Below the pieces are notes generated by a model that saw only the letters and a list, made by a program, of their open reading frames with translations, ran no database searches and was not told the origin of the DNA. This document shows, one piece after another, positions 33,319 through 43,900 of a stretch of DNA of 64,000 nt. The translations under genes and the position numbers were made by a program. Location of the stretch: assembly GCF_000875895.1 (NCBI RefSeq), contig NZ_JXCF01000007.1, forward strand, positions 372,001 through 436,000, written 5' to 3'. Source of the stretch: Staphylococcus gallinarum. GTDB lineage: Bacteria > Bacillota > Bacilli > Staphylococcales > Staphylococcaceae. The number at the start of each line of letters is the position of its first letter. Within the stretch, counting starts at the first letter, position 1.

Positions 33319-33941
33319 ACGCGGTCCTCACTTTCATCTAATATCAACTTATCAACTGCTTTGATGTAATTCAATCGTGGTTGATACTGATAAGGAATAT
33401 AGTAACCATTTTTTCTAATTTCTTCAACCGTAATTGACTTTTTCACCTCACTCATATGTCTTTCCCAAAAATATTTGAATTTAACATAGGGAAGCAAATA
33501 AACTTCATCTAATGTTTTGAAGCGGATTAATAAAAAAACGATTCCATTTTGCTTATAACATGCATCCATATGTACAACTTGATGCTCATGCATATTATTT
33601 AAAGGAAACGACGTTTTATTTTTAGTTTCTTTTGCTTCAAAATCTAGATAACGGCCATTGTAAATGCCATTATAGTCAGTGGTTGAAGGTGTTCGGAAAT
33701 AAGCTTCATTGATTACGGCTTTACTTCTCATGGGGTAGTGAACATTTACTATTTGTACGGGGGTAGGCTTTTTATGTATAACAGCCATGCCATGGTTTAA
33801 ATAATAAGTGTTCGACAGTTCGATATCCTTTTCCAAGGACATACCTCTGCCACCATAGTCTATATTACTTGATTTGTTAGAAAAAGCGCGTCCGACTTGA
33901 GGCTTATTTCTATTAAATGGCTTTCCATTAGGATAATTCAT
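33315..33941 (-). CDS. recU: Holliday junction resolvase RecU
   Basis: A 208-residue nuclease resolving recombination intermediates and aiding chromosome segregation. [12 protein letters not shown], the nuclease core [21 protein letters not shown] (Asp, Glu-x-Lys) and the C-terminal [19 protein letters not shown] match the family. ATG at 33941-33939 is chosen over the longer frame: it gives MNYPNGKPF as in S. aureus and has GTGGTGAAA upstream. Cotranscribed with pbp2. Confidence 0.95.
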   Translation of the reverse strand: MNYPNGKPFNRNKPQVGRAFSNKSSNIDYGGRGMSLEKDIELSNTYYLNHGMAVIHKKPTPVQIVNVHYPMRSKAVINEAYFRTPSTTDYNGIYNGRYLDFEAKETKNKTSFPLNNMHEHQVVHMDACYKQNGIVFLLIRFKTLDEVYLLPYVKFKYFWERHMSEVKKSITVEEIRKNGYYIPYQYQPRLNYIKAVDKLILDESEDRV

Positions 33942-34195
33942 TTTTTTCACCACTCTAATTTGGTTATGAAAAACCTTTTCCATTATAACTGACTTTGCTT
34001 TATTTTTCCAAACTATACTATAAGAAAGGATGTAAATTTAATTACAAAAATACATCATATATATTTTAACGTGCTTCTTTTAAATATACAATATTAGAAA
34101 ATAGAGATTAATTTTAAGTATTTAAACTTTGACATCGCTTTAGAAATGACGCATCACGGCATTTGTGGTAAATTTGTTGTGTAGGAGGAAACCTC

Positions 34196-34537
34196 ATGCA
34201 ACAATTAATTACTCAGCTTTTAAATGAAGTGCAATACATGCAAGATAAATATGAGTTAGTAAAAGAAAGTAATACGGATTATGATTTTTATACAGAGGTC
34301 ATACCATTCACAGAGAAAATTGATAAATCACTTTCTAAATTGCGTTCATTTGAGACTCAAATTCTATCATTACAATATATGAATAAAAGAAAGTTCGACC
34401 TACTTATTTCAAATATCGAGGCATTGTCTGTCGAGTGTCATTTTAAGCGTACAAGTAGGAAACTTTTCACTGAAAAAATTAAAGCAGTACAATATGATTT
34501 AGCTTATATACTGAGAAATGAGTGGAAATATGATTAA
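34196..34537 (+). CDS. DUF1798 (YppE-like) protein
   Basis: A 113-residue all-helical protein. It lies divergent from recU with ypsA following, matching the Bacillus order recU, yppE, ypsA, gpsB. TAGGAGGAAACC is the ribosome site. No enzymatic motif is seen and the function is unknown. Its end overlaps the start of ypsA by 8 bases. The 254 bases between recU and this gene must hold divergent promoters. Confidence 0.8.
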   Translation: MQQLITQLLNEVQYMQDKYELVKESNTDYDFYTEVIPFTEKIDKSLSKLRSFETQILSLQYMNKRKFDLLISNIEALSVECHFKRTSRKLFTEKIKAVQYDLAYILRNEWKYD

Positions 34538-35096
34538 GACCATTTATGTAACAGGATATAAATCTTATGAATTGAATATATTCAAAGACGATGCGCCAGA
34601 AATCAATTATTTAAAGCAATTTATCAAACATAAATTAATTCAGTTGATTGAAGAAGGATTAGAGTGGGTATTAATACAAGGACAGATGGGTATAGAATTA
34701 TGGACAGCAGAGGTAGTACTTGAATTAAAAACTACATTCCCGGAGTTAAAACTTGGTATTATAACTCCATTTTATGGGCATAGCGATAGATGGAATGAGC
34801 AAAATCAATTAAAGTATAATACAATCCAGCAACAAGCTGATTATGTAGATAGTGTGTTTCATTCATCATATGAAGGGCCTCATCAATTTAAACAAACAGA
34901 TCGATTTATGCTAGATCATACCGATTTGACGCTGTTAATTTATGATGAGGAACAAGAAGCAAGCCCAAAATTCTTTAAGCAGATGTTAGTTGATTTTATG
35001 GAAGAAACAAACTATACTTGTGACATTGTTACGTTCGATGAATTAACTGAATTTATCAACGATTTACAGTGGTCTCAAGAACAAAGTTTTGAATGA
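34530..35096 (+). CDS. ypsA: YpsA family protein (UPF0398, SLOG superfamily)
   Basis: A 188-residue protein, [18 protein letters not shown] to the end, closely matching staphylococcal UPF0398. The Rossmann-like fold shows in [18 protein letters not shown] (nucleotide/ligand loop) and [19 protein letters not shown] 34530 (not the frame start 34518) gives the family N-terminus. In Bacillus and S. aureus, YpsA has been linked to cell division together with GpsB, which is the next gene, 12 bases downstream. Confidence 0.9.
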   Translation: MIKTIYVTGYKSYELNIFKDDAPEINYLKQFIKHKLIQLIEEGLEWVLIQGQMGIELWTAEVVLELKTTFPELKLGIITPFYGHSDRWNEQNQLKYNTIQQQADYVDSVFHSSYEGPHQFKQTDRFMLDHTDLTLLIYDEEQEASPKFFKQMLVDFMEETNYTCDIVTFDELTEFINDLQWSQEQSFE

Positions 35097-35108
35097 GGTG
35101 GAAAAATA

Positions 35109-35465
35109 ATGTCAGATGTTTCATTAAAATTATCAGCAAAAGATATTTATGAAAAGGATTTTGAAAAAACTATGACTCGTGGTTATAGAAGAGAAGAAGT
35201 AGATGCCTTCTTAGACGATATCATAGCAGATTATCAAAAAATGGCAGACTTAGATAGTGAAGTCGTTAAACTTTCAGAAGAAAATAATAAACTTAAAAAA
35301 GAACTTGAAGAGTTGAGATTACGTGTAGCAACATCGAGACCACAAGAAAATAAAAATTTCTCTTCAAACAATAGTAATGCAAGTAAGAGTGCCAACAATA
35401 GCGGTAATAATGTAGATATTTTAAAACGTATTTCTAATTTAGAAAAAGCTGTGTTTGGTAAATAA
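35109..35465 (+). CDS. gpsB: Cell division protein GpsB
   Basis: A 118-residue DivIVA-like division regulator. The N-terminal membrane-binding part is [32 protein letters not shown]; a coiled coil (about 45-72) follows, then an Asn/Ser-rich linker and a C-terminal trimerisation helix [15 protein letters not shown]. It shuttles penicillin-binding proteins between side wall and septum. Placed after ypsA and before the RNase P RNA gene. Confidence 0.95.
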   Translation: MSDVSLKLSAKDIYEKDFEKTMTRGYRREEVDAFLDDIIADYQKMADLDSEVVKLSEENNKLKKELEELRLRVATSRPQENKNFSSNNSNASKSANNSGNNVDILKRISNLEKAVFGK

Positions 35466-35523
35466 GGCAAAGCATAATTGTTAGAAATATATGCCCAAAG
35501 GTGGATAAGGTACTATCTACATA

Positions 35524-35564
35524 AAGACAAGTTTTAAATAAATTTAAAACTTGTCTTATTTTTA
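35524..35564 (+). terminator. Terminator after gpsB
   Basis: A perfect 15-bp stem (35524-35538 with 35543-35557) and then ATTTTTA, just before the rnpB promoter. Confidence 0.8.
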
Positions 35565-35565
35565 T

Positions 35566-35594
35566 TTGTTTCAAAAGTTAAATAATGATATACT
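35566..35594 (+). promoter_or_regulatory. rnpB promoter
   Basis: TTGTTT (35566-35571), 17-base spacer, TATACT (35589-35594), placing the start near 35601, exactly where the rnpB P1 helix begins. Confidence 0.7.
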
Positions 35595-35600
35595 TTTAAA

Positions 35601-35998
35601 GATGGTGTTTCGGGTAATCGCTATAGCAATATAGAGGAAAGTCCATGCTCACACAATCTGAGATGATTGTAGTGTTCGTGCTTGACGAAACAATAAGTCA
35701 AGGCATTAAATTGACGGCAACGAAATAGCCTAAGTCTTCAAAGATATGGCTAGAATAGTTTGAAAGTGCCACAGTGACGTAGCTTTTATAGAAATATAAA
35801 GGGTGGAACGCGGTAAACCCCTCGAGTGAGCAATCCAAATTAGGTAGGAGCACTTTTTTAGCGGAATTCAACGTATAATTAAGGCATACCTTTTAAATTA
35901 AAGGTATGTAGACAGATGGTTACCACCTGCGTACGAGTGTTACTAGTACACGTTGGCAGTACAAAGGTACAAAACATGGCTTATAGAAATATCATCAC
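35601..35998 (+). ncRNA. rnpB: RNase P RNA, Bacillus (B) type
   Basis: The conserved RNase P core is seen in order: AGAGGAAAGTCC near 35630, GCCACAGTGACGTAG near 35768, GGTAAACCCC near 35812, and ACAGATGGTTACCACCTG near 35913. The two ends pair to form helix P1 (35601-35611 with 35986-35996, with G-U pairs). It is the catalytic RNA that matures the 5' ends of tRNAs. It is followed at once by a terminator. Sequence is very close to the S. aureus RNA from memory; downstream of 35880 it diverges more. Confidence 0.96.
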
Positions 35999-36005
35999 TA
36001 GACCC

Positions 36006-36035
36006 AAGCTCTCCCATTTCGGAGAGCTTTTTTCA
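36006..36035 (+). terminator. rnpB terminator
   Basis: AAGCTCTCC (36006-36014) pairs with GGAGAGCTT (36021-36029), followed by TTTTTC. Confidence 0.85.
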
Positions 36036-36161
36036 TTGTTAAATGTAAAACTATCCATATTAATATTAGATATTTACAAAGTTCATAAACTTACAGCATA
36101 TCTATTTAAATAAAGTTTTGATAAAATACTTACATAATCATAAAAGCGAAGGAGACAAACT

Positions 36162-37283
36162 ATGTACCAATTATTAGCCGTATGTCCAATGGGATTGGAA
36201 GCAGTTGTTGCAAAAGAAATACAAGAACTCGGTTACGACACAACTGTAGAAAATGGCAGAATATATTTCGAAGGTGATGAAACTGCAATTGTTAAATGTA
36301 ACCTATGGTTAAGAACTGCAGATAGAATCAAAATTGTAGTTGGTCAATTTAAAGCGACTACATTCGACGAACTATTTGAAAAAACAAAATCTTTACCATG
36401 GGAAGCCATTATTGAGCAAAATGGTAATTTCCCAGTGCAAGGCCGTAGTGTTAAGTCAACACTTTATAGTGTGCCAGATTGTCAAGCTATAGTTAAAAAA
36501 GCAATTGTAGAACGCTTAAAGCGAGCTTACGAGGAAAGAGGTTGGTTAAATGAAACAGGTGCAAAATATCCAGTTGAAGTTGCTATCCTTAAAGACGAAG
36601 CTTTATTAACGATTGATACTTCAGGTTCAGGTTTAAATAAACGTGGTTACCGTTTAGCACAAGGTGAAGCACCAATTAAAGAAACATTAGCTGCAAGCTT
36701 AATCCGTTTAGCAAACTGGACTGGTGATACACCATTAATCGATCCTTTCTGTGGTTCAGGTACAATTGCAATTGAAGCAAGTCTAATTGCTCAGAATATC
36801 GCTCCAGGATTCAACAGAGATTTTGTTTCTGAAACCTGGGATATCATGCCAGATAATTTATATAACGAAATGCGAGACGAAGCAGATCAACAAGCAAATT
36901 ATGATAGAGAAATTGAAATTTATGCTTCAGATATTGATCCTGAAATGATTGAAATCGCAAAACGTAATGCTGAAGAAGTTGGTCTTGCTGACATTATCAA
37001 TTTCAGCGTAAAAGATGTTAATACATTAACGATTGATACAAATGAACCTGTTGCGTTAATTGGTAACCCACCATATGGTGAACGTATCGGTGATCGTGAT
37101 GAGGTAGAAAAAATGTATCGTTATATCGGTAAATTGTTACATCAACATGCACGTTTATCTGCGTACGTACTTACTAGTAATTCTGAATTTGAGCACTTAA
37201 CTAATAGAAAAGCTACAAAACGTAGAAAGTTATTTAATGGTTATATCGAATGTACTTATTATCAATATTGGGGCCAACGCTAA
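36162..37283 (+). CDS. ypsC: THUMP-domain class I RNA methyltransferase (YpsC)
   Basis: A 373-residue protein with an N-terminal THUMP domain (residues ~1-160) and a C-terminal SAM-dependent methyltransferase domain: IDPFCGSGTIAIEASLIAQNIAPG (motif I) and the catalytic NPPYGERIG (N/D-PPY), which methylates exocyclic amines of bases. This is the RlmL-N/YpsC group, so a guanine-N2 methylation of 23S rRNA is likely, but the Firmicute target is inferred. The order gpsB, rnpB, ypsC is conserved in Firmicutes. Confidence 0.92.
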   Translation: MYQLLAVCPMGLEAVVAKEIQELGYDTTVENGRIYFEGDETAIVKCNLWLRTADRIKIVVGQFKATTFDELFEKTKSLPWEAIIEQNGNFPVQGRSVKSTLYSVPDCQAIVKKAIVERLKRAYEERGWLNETGAKYPVEVAILKDEALLTIDTSGSGLNKRGYRLAQGEAPIKETLAASLIRLANWTGDTPLIDPFCGSGTIAIEASLIAQNIAPGFNRDFVSETWDIMPDNLYNEMRDEADQQANYDREIEIYASDIDPEMIEIAKRNAEEVGLADIINFSVKDVNTLTIDTNEPVALIGNPPYGERIGDRDEVEKMYRYIGKLLHQHARLSAYVLTSNSEFEHLTNRKATKRRKLFNGYIECTYYQYWGQR

Positions 37284-37356
37284 ATATAGAACAAACGTTC
37301 GATAACCGAAAAATGAGCACTTCATATTATAAAACACTTTAAAGGAGGTGCACGAT

Positions 37357-38262
37357 TTGAATAGTGAATTTAAAAAAGGAGTCATTTTTGCATTCGGTGC
37401 CTATATCTTATGGGGAATATTGCCAATATATTGGGAATTAATTCAAAATATAGGTGCTTTTGAAATACTAGCCTTTAGAATCATCTTTTCAATGATATTT
37501 ATGGTTTTTATCGTAATCATCAGTAACAAGACAGGGCCATTTATCAAAGACGTGCAACAATTAATAAAACAACCCATTCAACTGATCGCAATTATTGCTG
37601 CCGGATATGTCATAACTATCAATTGGGGTACATTTATCTGGGCAGTGACCAATGGACATGTACTACAATCTAGTTTAGGTTATTATATCAATCCTTTAGT
37701 CAGCATATTATTAGCTCTAATCTTTTTAAAGGAACGGTTTAATAAAGCTGAATGGTTGGCCATTGCATTAGCGGTCATAGGCGTATTATATATGACATTA
37801 AAAATGGGTGTTTTTCCTGGTATTTCATTATTACTAGCAGGTTCATTTGGCATCTATGGCTTGATTAAAAAACTCGTTCCACTTGATGCGATAAGTAGTA
37901 TCACTATTGAATGTATTGTAACTGCGCCTGCAGGACTGATATATATTTGGTATGTTTGGCAACAAGGAGACTTGACTTTCGGTTACAATGTATCTTCATT
38001 CTGGTTACTATTATCTGGTGCAGTCACTGCAGTGCCACTTATTCTATTTTCAGCAGGAGCTAGACGTATTCCATTATCATTAACTGGATTTATACAATAT
38101 ATTGGACCTACGATCATGTTTGTACTCGGCGTCTTTTTATTTAATGAACCGTTCAATATTGATCAACTCATCACTTTCATTTTTATATGGATTGGCATTA
38201 TCGTATATAGCATCTCACAATATTTCAAAATCAAAAAAGATAAAAATCCAATTATAAATTAA
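37357..38262 (+). CDS. EamA/RarD-type membrane transporter
   Basis: A 301-residue protein with about ten membrane segments and two EamA repeats; the opening KKGVIFAFGAYILWGILPIYWELI is typical of RarD. TTG 37357 is the start: AAAGGAGGTG (37341-37350) is at the right distance, while the in-frame GTG at 37348 is part of that site. Substrate is unknown (RarD homologues are named for chloramphenicol sensitivity, which is not evidence here). Confidence 0.88.
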   Translation: MNSEFKKGVIFAFGAYILWGILPIYWELIQNIGAFEILAFRIIFSMIFMVFIVIISNKTGPFIKDVQQLIKQPIQLIAIIAAGYVITINWGTFIWAVTNGHVLQSSLGYYINPLVSILLALIFLKERFNKAEWLAIALAVIGVLYMTLKMGVFPGISLLLAGSFGIYGLIKKLVPLDAISSITIECIVTAPAGLIYIWYVWQQGDLTFGYNVSSFWLLLSGAVTAVPLILFSAGARRIPLSLTGFIQYIGPTIMFVLGVFLFNEPFNIDQLITFIFIWIGIIVYSISQYFKIKKDKNPIIN

Positions 38263-38280
38263 CTTCATTTATGATTTATT

Positions 38281-38344
38281 AAATCTCTAATCACACTGAC
38301 ACCATATATTTTATGTTGCGGTATTGTGTTAGAGATTTTTTTAT
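38281..38344 (+). terminator. Terminator after the RarD-like gene
   Basis: AAATCTCTAA (38281-38290) pairs with TTAGAGATTT (38329-38338), extended by CACA/TGTG, then T7. The rest of the 319-base gap to 38582 shows no gene. Confidence 0.7.
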
Positions 38345-38581
38345 TTTATAGTCAAATTCATCAATTAGTGCAATAATAATCTATAATATAAAGATTTTTT
38401 TAAATTCTTATAATGTTTAAGTAAACATTGAGTTTATTGTTAGAATAAACGGGATAACTGTAGTATTGTGAGACATAAGCGAGGCAAAGTTAAATTAAAC
38501 GTTAACCGTGATACAGCCTAAAACAAAGTATAAAAGTATACATCTATATATTAATTAATAACGATTTATAGGAGTGATTAC

Positions 38582-39214
38582 ATGACAAGAGTATTAATAT
38601 TAGGTGCAAATGGTGCAGTTTCTAAAGCAGCTATTAATTCATTTTTAGAAAATACATCATATACCTTACGATTATTTTTAAGAGATGCTAACAGATTACC
38701 TGATTTTGCATCAGACCGTATTAGAGTTAGGGAAGGTGACGCGACGAACCTAGATGATGTGAGTCGTGCATTAGAAGATGTAGATATCGTATTCGCAAGT
38801 TTATCAGGAGAATTAGATAAAGAAGCGGAAACCATTGTAAAGGCAATGGAAGATAAAGAAGTCAAACGTTTGATATTTGTCACTGCGCTTGGTATTTATG
38901 ATGAAGTGCCAGGAGAATTTGGTCAATGGATTAAAACACAAATTGGTGACCAATTGAGTACCTACAGAAAGGCAGCAGATATTATTGAAGCTTCTAATTT
39001 GGATTATACGATATTCCGACCTGCATGGTTAACTGAAAAAAATGAGATTGATTATGAAATCTCAACAAGGGCAGAACCATTTAAAGGTACAGAAGTGTCT
39101 AGAAAAAGTGTTGCTGCAGTTGCCGTTAATATCGCCAAAAATCCTGAACTATATTTTAAAGAAAACATTGGAATAAGCAAACCAAATACTGATAATCAAA
39201 TCCCTAACATTTAG
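38582..39214 (+). CDS. NAD(P)-binding atypical short-chain dehydrogenase (NmrA-like)
   Basis: A 210-residue Rossmann protein. VLILGANGAVSKAAI near the N-terminus is a GxxGxxx nucleotide motif (the last Gly replaced by Ser), with RLFLRDANRLPDF giving an NADP-type Arg, and LIFVTALGIYDEVPG in place of the classical catalytic Tyr-x3-Lys. Probably an NADPH-sensing or quinone-reductase-like protein. It is a single gene with its own AGGAGTGATT site and downstream terminator. Confidence 0.82.
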   Translation: MTRVLILGANGAVSKAAINSFLENTSYTLRLFLRDANRLPDFASDRIRVREGDATNLDDVSRALEDVDIVFASLSGELDKEAETIVKAMEDKEVKRLIFVTALGIYDEVPGEFGQWIKTQIGDQLSTYRKAADIIEASNLDYTIFRPAWLTEKNEIDYEISTRAEPFKGTEVSRKSVAAVAVNIAKNPELYFKENIGISKPNTDNQIPNI

Positions 39215-39270
39215 GATTCAACAATTAAGCTATATGTCTATTAGGGTAATCCAAATAATGTTATTTTATA

Positions 39271-39299
39271 AACCATCCGCTTCAAGGGTGGTTTTTTTA
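39271..39299 (+). terminator. Terminator after the NAD(P)-binding protein gene
   Basis: AACCATCC (39271-39278) pairs with GGGTGGTT (39286-39293), one G-U, and then T-rich. Confidence 0.75.
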
Positions 39300-39469
39300 T
39301 GATGCATTAGCACAATTTAATTCAGTAGCACCAATACACACTTAACAATGTAGAATTTAGAATACTTTCATCTTTGATTTTAGTCAGGTATTTTAATTAA
39401 CTTACTTTTGACAATTGTTATTTTGTTATACAATAAGAATAATTACATATATGTAACAAAGGGGATAAT

Positions 39470-42400
39470 ATGATGTCTAACACTGAGCAACTAGATATTT
39501 TATATAAATTAAAAAAAGAAGTTGAAAAATCAAACAATGCACGACTCGTACATATCATTAATCAAGTAATTAAAAAAGTATACTTAGAACAATATACTGC
39601 TACTTTTGTTGGCCATTTCTCAGCAGGTAAGTCAACGTTAATTAATTTATTGTTTGAAGAAAATATATTACCGAGTTCACCTGTACCAACTACAAGTAAT
39701 ACCGCGATTGTTACTGTTACAGATGAAAATGGTATTATTGCCAATTTAAGTAATAAACAATATACGCAATTAGATAATTATGATGAAGTAAAGCAAATGA
39801 ACCGTGAAAATTTCGATGTAGAATCTGTAGAGATAAAATATAATTCTCCTAAATTCAATAATGGATTTACCTTGCAAGATACACCAGGTGTTGATTCTAA
39901 TGTCGCAACTCATCAATCAAGTACAGAAGAATTTATGTATACCAGCAATGTATTATTTTATACAGTAGACTATAATCACGTTCAATCCGCATTAAACTTC
40001 CAATTTATGAAACGACTAAACCAAGCCAATGTACCAGTTGTTTTTGTAATTAATCAAATTGATAAACATAACGAAGATGAAATATCATTTGATACCTTTA
40101 AATCTCGCGTAGAAAATTCCATTGCTGAATGGGAAATTAATTTGGATCGTATCTTCTATGTTTCAAAGTTCGAACACGAACACAATGAAATTGAAGCTTT
40201 ATCAAGTTATCTTGTAGAAAAAGATAATCATAGAGAAACAATCAATGACTATGTGGAACGTATCGTCAAATTTATTACCGATGAGCAATTATCATATATA
40301 CAATATGAAATAAATGATTTATTAGATAAATTGGATATTTATGAAGCGGATTTCGACCATGCTTATTTGAAATTTCAACAACATCGTGAGGTAAGCGAAG
40401 AAGCAAAGTTATTAAATAATCCCGATCGTTTATTTAATTATTTAGAACAAAAACGTAAAGATATATTAGAAAATGCTTATGTCATGACACACGACACACG
40501 TGAAACAATTCGACACTATTTAGAAAGTCGTACTAAGGATTTTAAAGTTGGAGGTATCTTCAACCGAAAAAATAAAACACTTGCCGAACAGAATGAAAGG
40601 CTCAATCTTGTGGTGCAACAACTACAAGAAAAAGTGAATCAAGAAATTCGTCAACCGCTTCGAAGCGATATGTCATTCTTAACTAGATTTATTAACTCTG
40701 CCGAAATTAATAATGATATTTTAAATCAACATTATGAAATCAAACCTGAACTGATTACTGATTTATATCAACAGCAAATTAGTATTAGCAATCAATATGT
40801 ACTAACATTTTCAGATGATTTAATGAAAGCAATTAAAAAATATATAGTGAATGCTTCAAATCCATTATTTAAAAAGGCTATCCAACATTCTAAAGCGAAT
40901 GATATAGGCATTGAAGAGGAAGATGATTATAACGATTACCAACGCTTTATGGACTTCAGAAATCTTAGAGAGTCATTGCAAACTGAAAATTATATGCACT
41001 ATTACATCCATATCGACGATTCACTTGATAAACTGATCGATCGTACAGAAATAGATTATAGTCCTAAACATAACCAGGAAACGACTAAAACAACGTTAAC
41101 ACAACATCAAAATACTGAGATAGTCACAAATGATTATACTGAACAAATCCAAAAAGGGTTAAATTTAATTAATGATATTCCATTATTTGAACAAACTAAG
41201 AAAGATATTAATGAGACATTAAGACGCCTTGATAATAAAATAATAAAAATAGGTGTATTCGGAACGTTTAGTGCAGGTAAAAGTAGTTTGATTAACGCTT
41301 TACTTGGTGATCAATATTTAGTCAGTTCACCAAATCCAACTACTGCGGCAATGACTGAATTGTCATATGGTACTGAAAGTCAGATAACATTAAAGGAACC
41401 CGAACAGCTACTCAACGAATTAAATCAAGTGTTTGAAATAGAAAATAAATCTTTCGAGAGTATTACGGCATTTTTATCACAAAATATTTCAAAATTAACA
41501 GCTCATCTTGAAAAAAATAAATTAGCCTTTGTAAAAGCAGTTGAAAAACACTATACAATGTATCAAGATATGATTGATTCAGGCTTAGTTCACACGGTTG
41601 AACCTGAAGATATTAAAAAATGGAGTGCTGAAGATGAATATGCCACATTCGTTAATACTGTCCATCTTAAATTGCCTTTAGAATGGCTTAAAGATAAGAT
41701 TATCGTCGATTCATTAGGTTTACATTCTAATAATCAACGACACACGAATGAAACTGAAAAAATACTTACATCATCTGATTTAATATTATATGTCAGCTAT
41801 TTCAACCATTCCTTTACTGATAATGACAAACGTTTCATTGAACATATGAAAGACATGAATCAATTAAATGAAAACCAAGCATTTAAAATGATTATTAACG
41901 CAACTGATTTAGCAGAATCTGAAGAAGATTTGAATGCTGTAATTGAATATGTTGGCGATGCATTAGAACAAGTGAATATGAAATCGGATATATTTGCCGT
42001 TTCAAGCCGCGCAGCACTAAAATCAGGAGATACAGGAATTGATAAATTACGTGATAGCATTGTCCATTTTGCTCAGGTAGAATCAAAAGGCATATTACAA
42101 AAGCAAATGCTTGGTCAACTTGAACATATTTCAAACGCCTTCGACGATATGATTGAAGAATCCAAACATAATCAATCACAAATCGCTCAACGTAAAAAGA
42201 AATTAACTCAATATGATCAAACTCAAATCATTTCACAATCTTTACTACAACCAGCAGAACAACGAACTGCTAATGAGGTAGAGGACCAAATTTATCACTT
42301 GAGTGAACGTTTAAAAATTCAATTGCTTGATGAAGTCAAATCAGTTTATAATGGTCAAATGACTAAAAACAGTGATTTTTCAGCAGAAAAACGTATTTCA

Positions 42401-42919
42401 ACAAAAACCTATTTAGATCAGATACATCAACGTTTATATTTAGAACAATCATTGCTAGTCGAAAGAATCAAAAAGTATTTTGTAGAACAATTATTAATGG
42501 AAATCGCACCATTAAAGCAGAAACTTGAACAAATCCACGTGTTTTTTGAACCAGACTTTAAAGATATTGATGAATCATTAAACGAACCATTACTTAAAAT
42601 TGATTTAGATTCATTAGTTAAGGCATTACCAAAGTCACTGACGAAAAAGAATATTCTACAGCCGAAAACACAAAGCGAAATTCAAGAACAGATCAATACT
42701 ACTACTATGGAATTCCTAAGTTCTGGTATTGCTGATTTAAGAAAAGCATTAAACGACATCGTTAGTTCACTACAATCACAAGTTGATCAACATTGTTATG
42801 CGATAGAAGCAGATTTACATCAGCAAATTAAATCGTTACTTGCTTTCGATTTAGATAATCAATTAATTCAGCAACTTGAAGAGACAAATAAAACATTACG
42901 AGAAATATTGAAAGTATAG
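39470..42919 (+). CDS. Tandem dynamin-like GTPase (DynA-type)
   Basis: A 1149-residue protein with two complete dynamin modules in one chain. P-loop GHFSAGKST is at residues 48-56 with switch motif DTPGVDS; the second P-loop GTFSAGKSS is at about 598-606, where the DxxG motif reads DSLGLHSN. Long helical and coiled-coil stalk segments follow each G domain. The arrangement equals Bacillus DynA (YpbR), which fuses membranes and aids membrane-damage and phage tolerance. TTGACA at 39408 and TACAAT at 39429 may form its promoter (15-base spacer). The FEN-type gene follows 14 bases later. Confidence 0.93.
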   Translation: MMSNTEQLDILYKLKKEVEKSNNARLVHIINQVIKKVYLEQYTATFVGHFSAGKSTLINLLFEENILPSSPVPTTSNTAIVTVTDENGIIANLSNKQYTQLDNYDEVKQMNRENFDVESVEIKYNSPKFNNGFTLQDTPGVDSNVATHQSSTEEFMYTSNVLFYTVDYNHVQSALNFQFMKRLNQANVPVVFVINQIDKHNEDEISFDTFKSRVENSIAEWEINLDRIFYVSKFEHEHNEIEALSSYLVEKDNHRETINDYVERIVKFITDEQLSYIQYEINDLLDKLDIYEADFDHAYLKFQQHREVSEEAKLLNNPDRLFNYLEQKRKDILENAYVMTHDTRETIRHYLESRTKDFKVGGIFNRKNKTLAEQNERLNLVVQQLQEKVNQEIRQPLRSDMSFLTRFINSAEINNDILNQHYEIKPELITDLYQQQISISNQYVLTFSDDLMKAIKKYIVNASNPLFKKAIQHSKANDIGIEEEDDYNDYQRFMDFRNLRESLQTENYMHYYIHIDDSLDKLIDRTEIDYSPKHNQETTKTTLTQHQNTEIVTNDYTEQIQKGLNLINDIPLFEQTKKDINETLRRLDNKIIKIGVFGTFSAGKSSLINALLGDQYLVSSPNPTTAAMTELSYGTESQITLKEPEQLLNELNQVFEIENKSFESITAFLSQNISKLTAHLEKNKLAFVKAVEKHYTMYQDMIDSGLVHTVEPEDIKKWSAEDEYATFVNTVHLKLPLEWLKDKIIVDSLGLHSNNQRHTNETEKILTSSDLILYVSYFNHSFTDNDKRFIEHMKDMNQLNENQAFKMIINATDLAESEEDLNAVIEYVGDALEQVNMKSDIFAVSSRAALKSGDTGIDKLRDSIVHFAQVESKGILQKQMLGQLEHISNAFDDMIEESKHNQSQIAQRKKKLTQYDQTQIISQSLLQPAEQRTANEVEDQIYHLSERLKIQLLDEVKSVYNGQMTKNSDFSAEKRISTKTYLDQIHQRLYLEQSLLVERIKKYFVEQLLMEIAPLKQKLEQIHVFFEPDFKDIDESLNEPLLKIDLDSLVKALPKSLTKKNILQPKTQSEIQEQINTTTMEFLSSGIADLRKALNDIVSSLQSQVDQHCYAIEADLHQQIKSLLAFDLDNQLIQQLEETNKTLREILKV

Positions 42920-42933
42920 AAAGGATTTATTTA

Positions 42934-43815
42934 ATGACAAACAAAATATTACTCATTGATGGAATGGCGCTTTTATTCCGTCACTTTTATGCGACAAGTT
43001 TACACAATCAATTTATGCGTACTTCAACAGGTATGCCTACAAATGGTGTTCAAGGTTTTGTTAGACACGTGTTTACAGCGATTAACGAAATTGATCCATC
43101 TCATGTAGCAGTGTGTTGGGATATGGGGAAGGCAACGTTTCGAAATGAAATGTACGATGGATATAAACAAAATAGACCTGCGCCACCTGAAGAACTTATT
43201 CCACAATTTGATTTTGTTAAAGAAGTTTCAAACCAATTTGGTTTTGTAAATATAGGTGTCCAAAATTATGAAGCCGACGATGTAATCGGTACATTAGCAC
43301 AAGCATATTCTGACGAACATCAAATTTATGTAATTACAGGCGATAGAGATATTTTACAGTGTATTAATCCTAACGTTGAAATATGGTTAACTAAAAAGGG
43401 CTTTAATATATATAATCGATACACACTAGATCGCTTCCAATCAGAATATGGTTTAGATCCAAAGCAATTGATCGATGTTAAAGCCTTTATGGGTGATACA
43501 GCAGATGGTTATCCTGGAGTTAAAGGTATCGGAGAAAAGACTGCCATTAAACTCATACAAAATCATGGTTCAGTAGAGTCCGTTATCCATGCATTAGATG
43601 AACTGACTCCTGGCCAACGTAAAAAAATAGAAACTGATATGGATAATTTAAAACTTTCAAAATCCCTTGCAGAAATTCATACTCAGGTACCTTTAAATGC
43701 TTCAAGCTTATTAAATGATATGAAATTTGCAACAGATATCACTAAAATTTTAAACATTTGTAATGAACACGAATTGTTCGTTTCAAGAAAATATTTAACA
43801 ACTCACTTTAATTAA
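42934..43815 (+). CDS. 5'-3' exonuclease / flap endonuclease (YpcP-like)
   Basis: A 293-residue FEN family nuclease equivalent to the N-terminal domain of DNA polymerase I. Motifs: LLIDGMALLFRHFYA, NYEADDVIGTLAQAY and YVITGDRDILQ (acidic metal-binding residues), then the helix-hairpin-helix GVKGIGEKTAIKLI. It acts in Okazaki fragment processing and repair. Ribosome site AAAGGATTT. Probably cotranscribed with the dynamin gene. Confidence 0.92.
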   Translation: MTNKILLIDGMALLFRHFYATSLHNQFMRTSTGMPTNGVQGFVRHVFTAINEIDPSHVAVCWDMGKATFRNEMYDGYKQNRPAPPEELIPQFDFVKEVSNQFGFVNIGVQNYEADDVIGTLAQAYSDEHQIYVITGDRDILQCINPNVEIWLTKKGFNIYNRYTLDRFQSEYGLDPKQLIDVKAFMGDTADGYPGVKGIGEKTAIKLIQNHGSVESVIHALDELTPGQRKKIETDMDNLKLSKSLAEIHTQVPLNASSLLNDMKFATDITKILNICNEHELFVSRKYLTTHFN

Positions 43816-43825
43816 CAATAAAATT

Positions 43826-43876
43826 AAAACACGTATCGTTCAGGTTTTTAATATTTACGATACGTGTTTTATTATG
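43826..43876. terminator. Bidirectional terminator between the FEN-type and RNase H-like genes
   Basis: A 14-bp perfect stem (43826-43839 with 43857-43870) lies between convergent genes, with T-rich sequence on both sides. Confidence 0.8.
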
Positions 43877-43900
43877 TTTATCAATATTGTAAATTAATGA

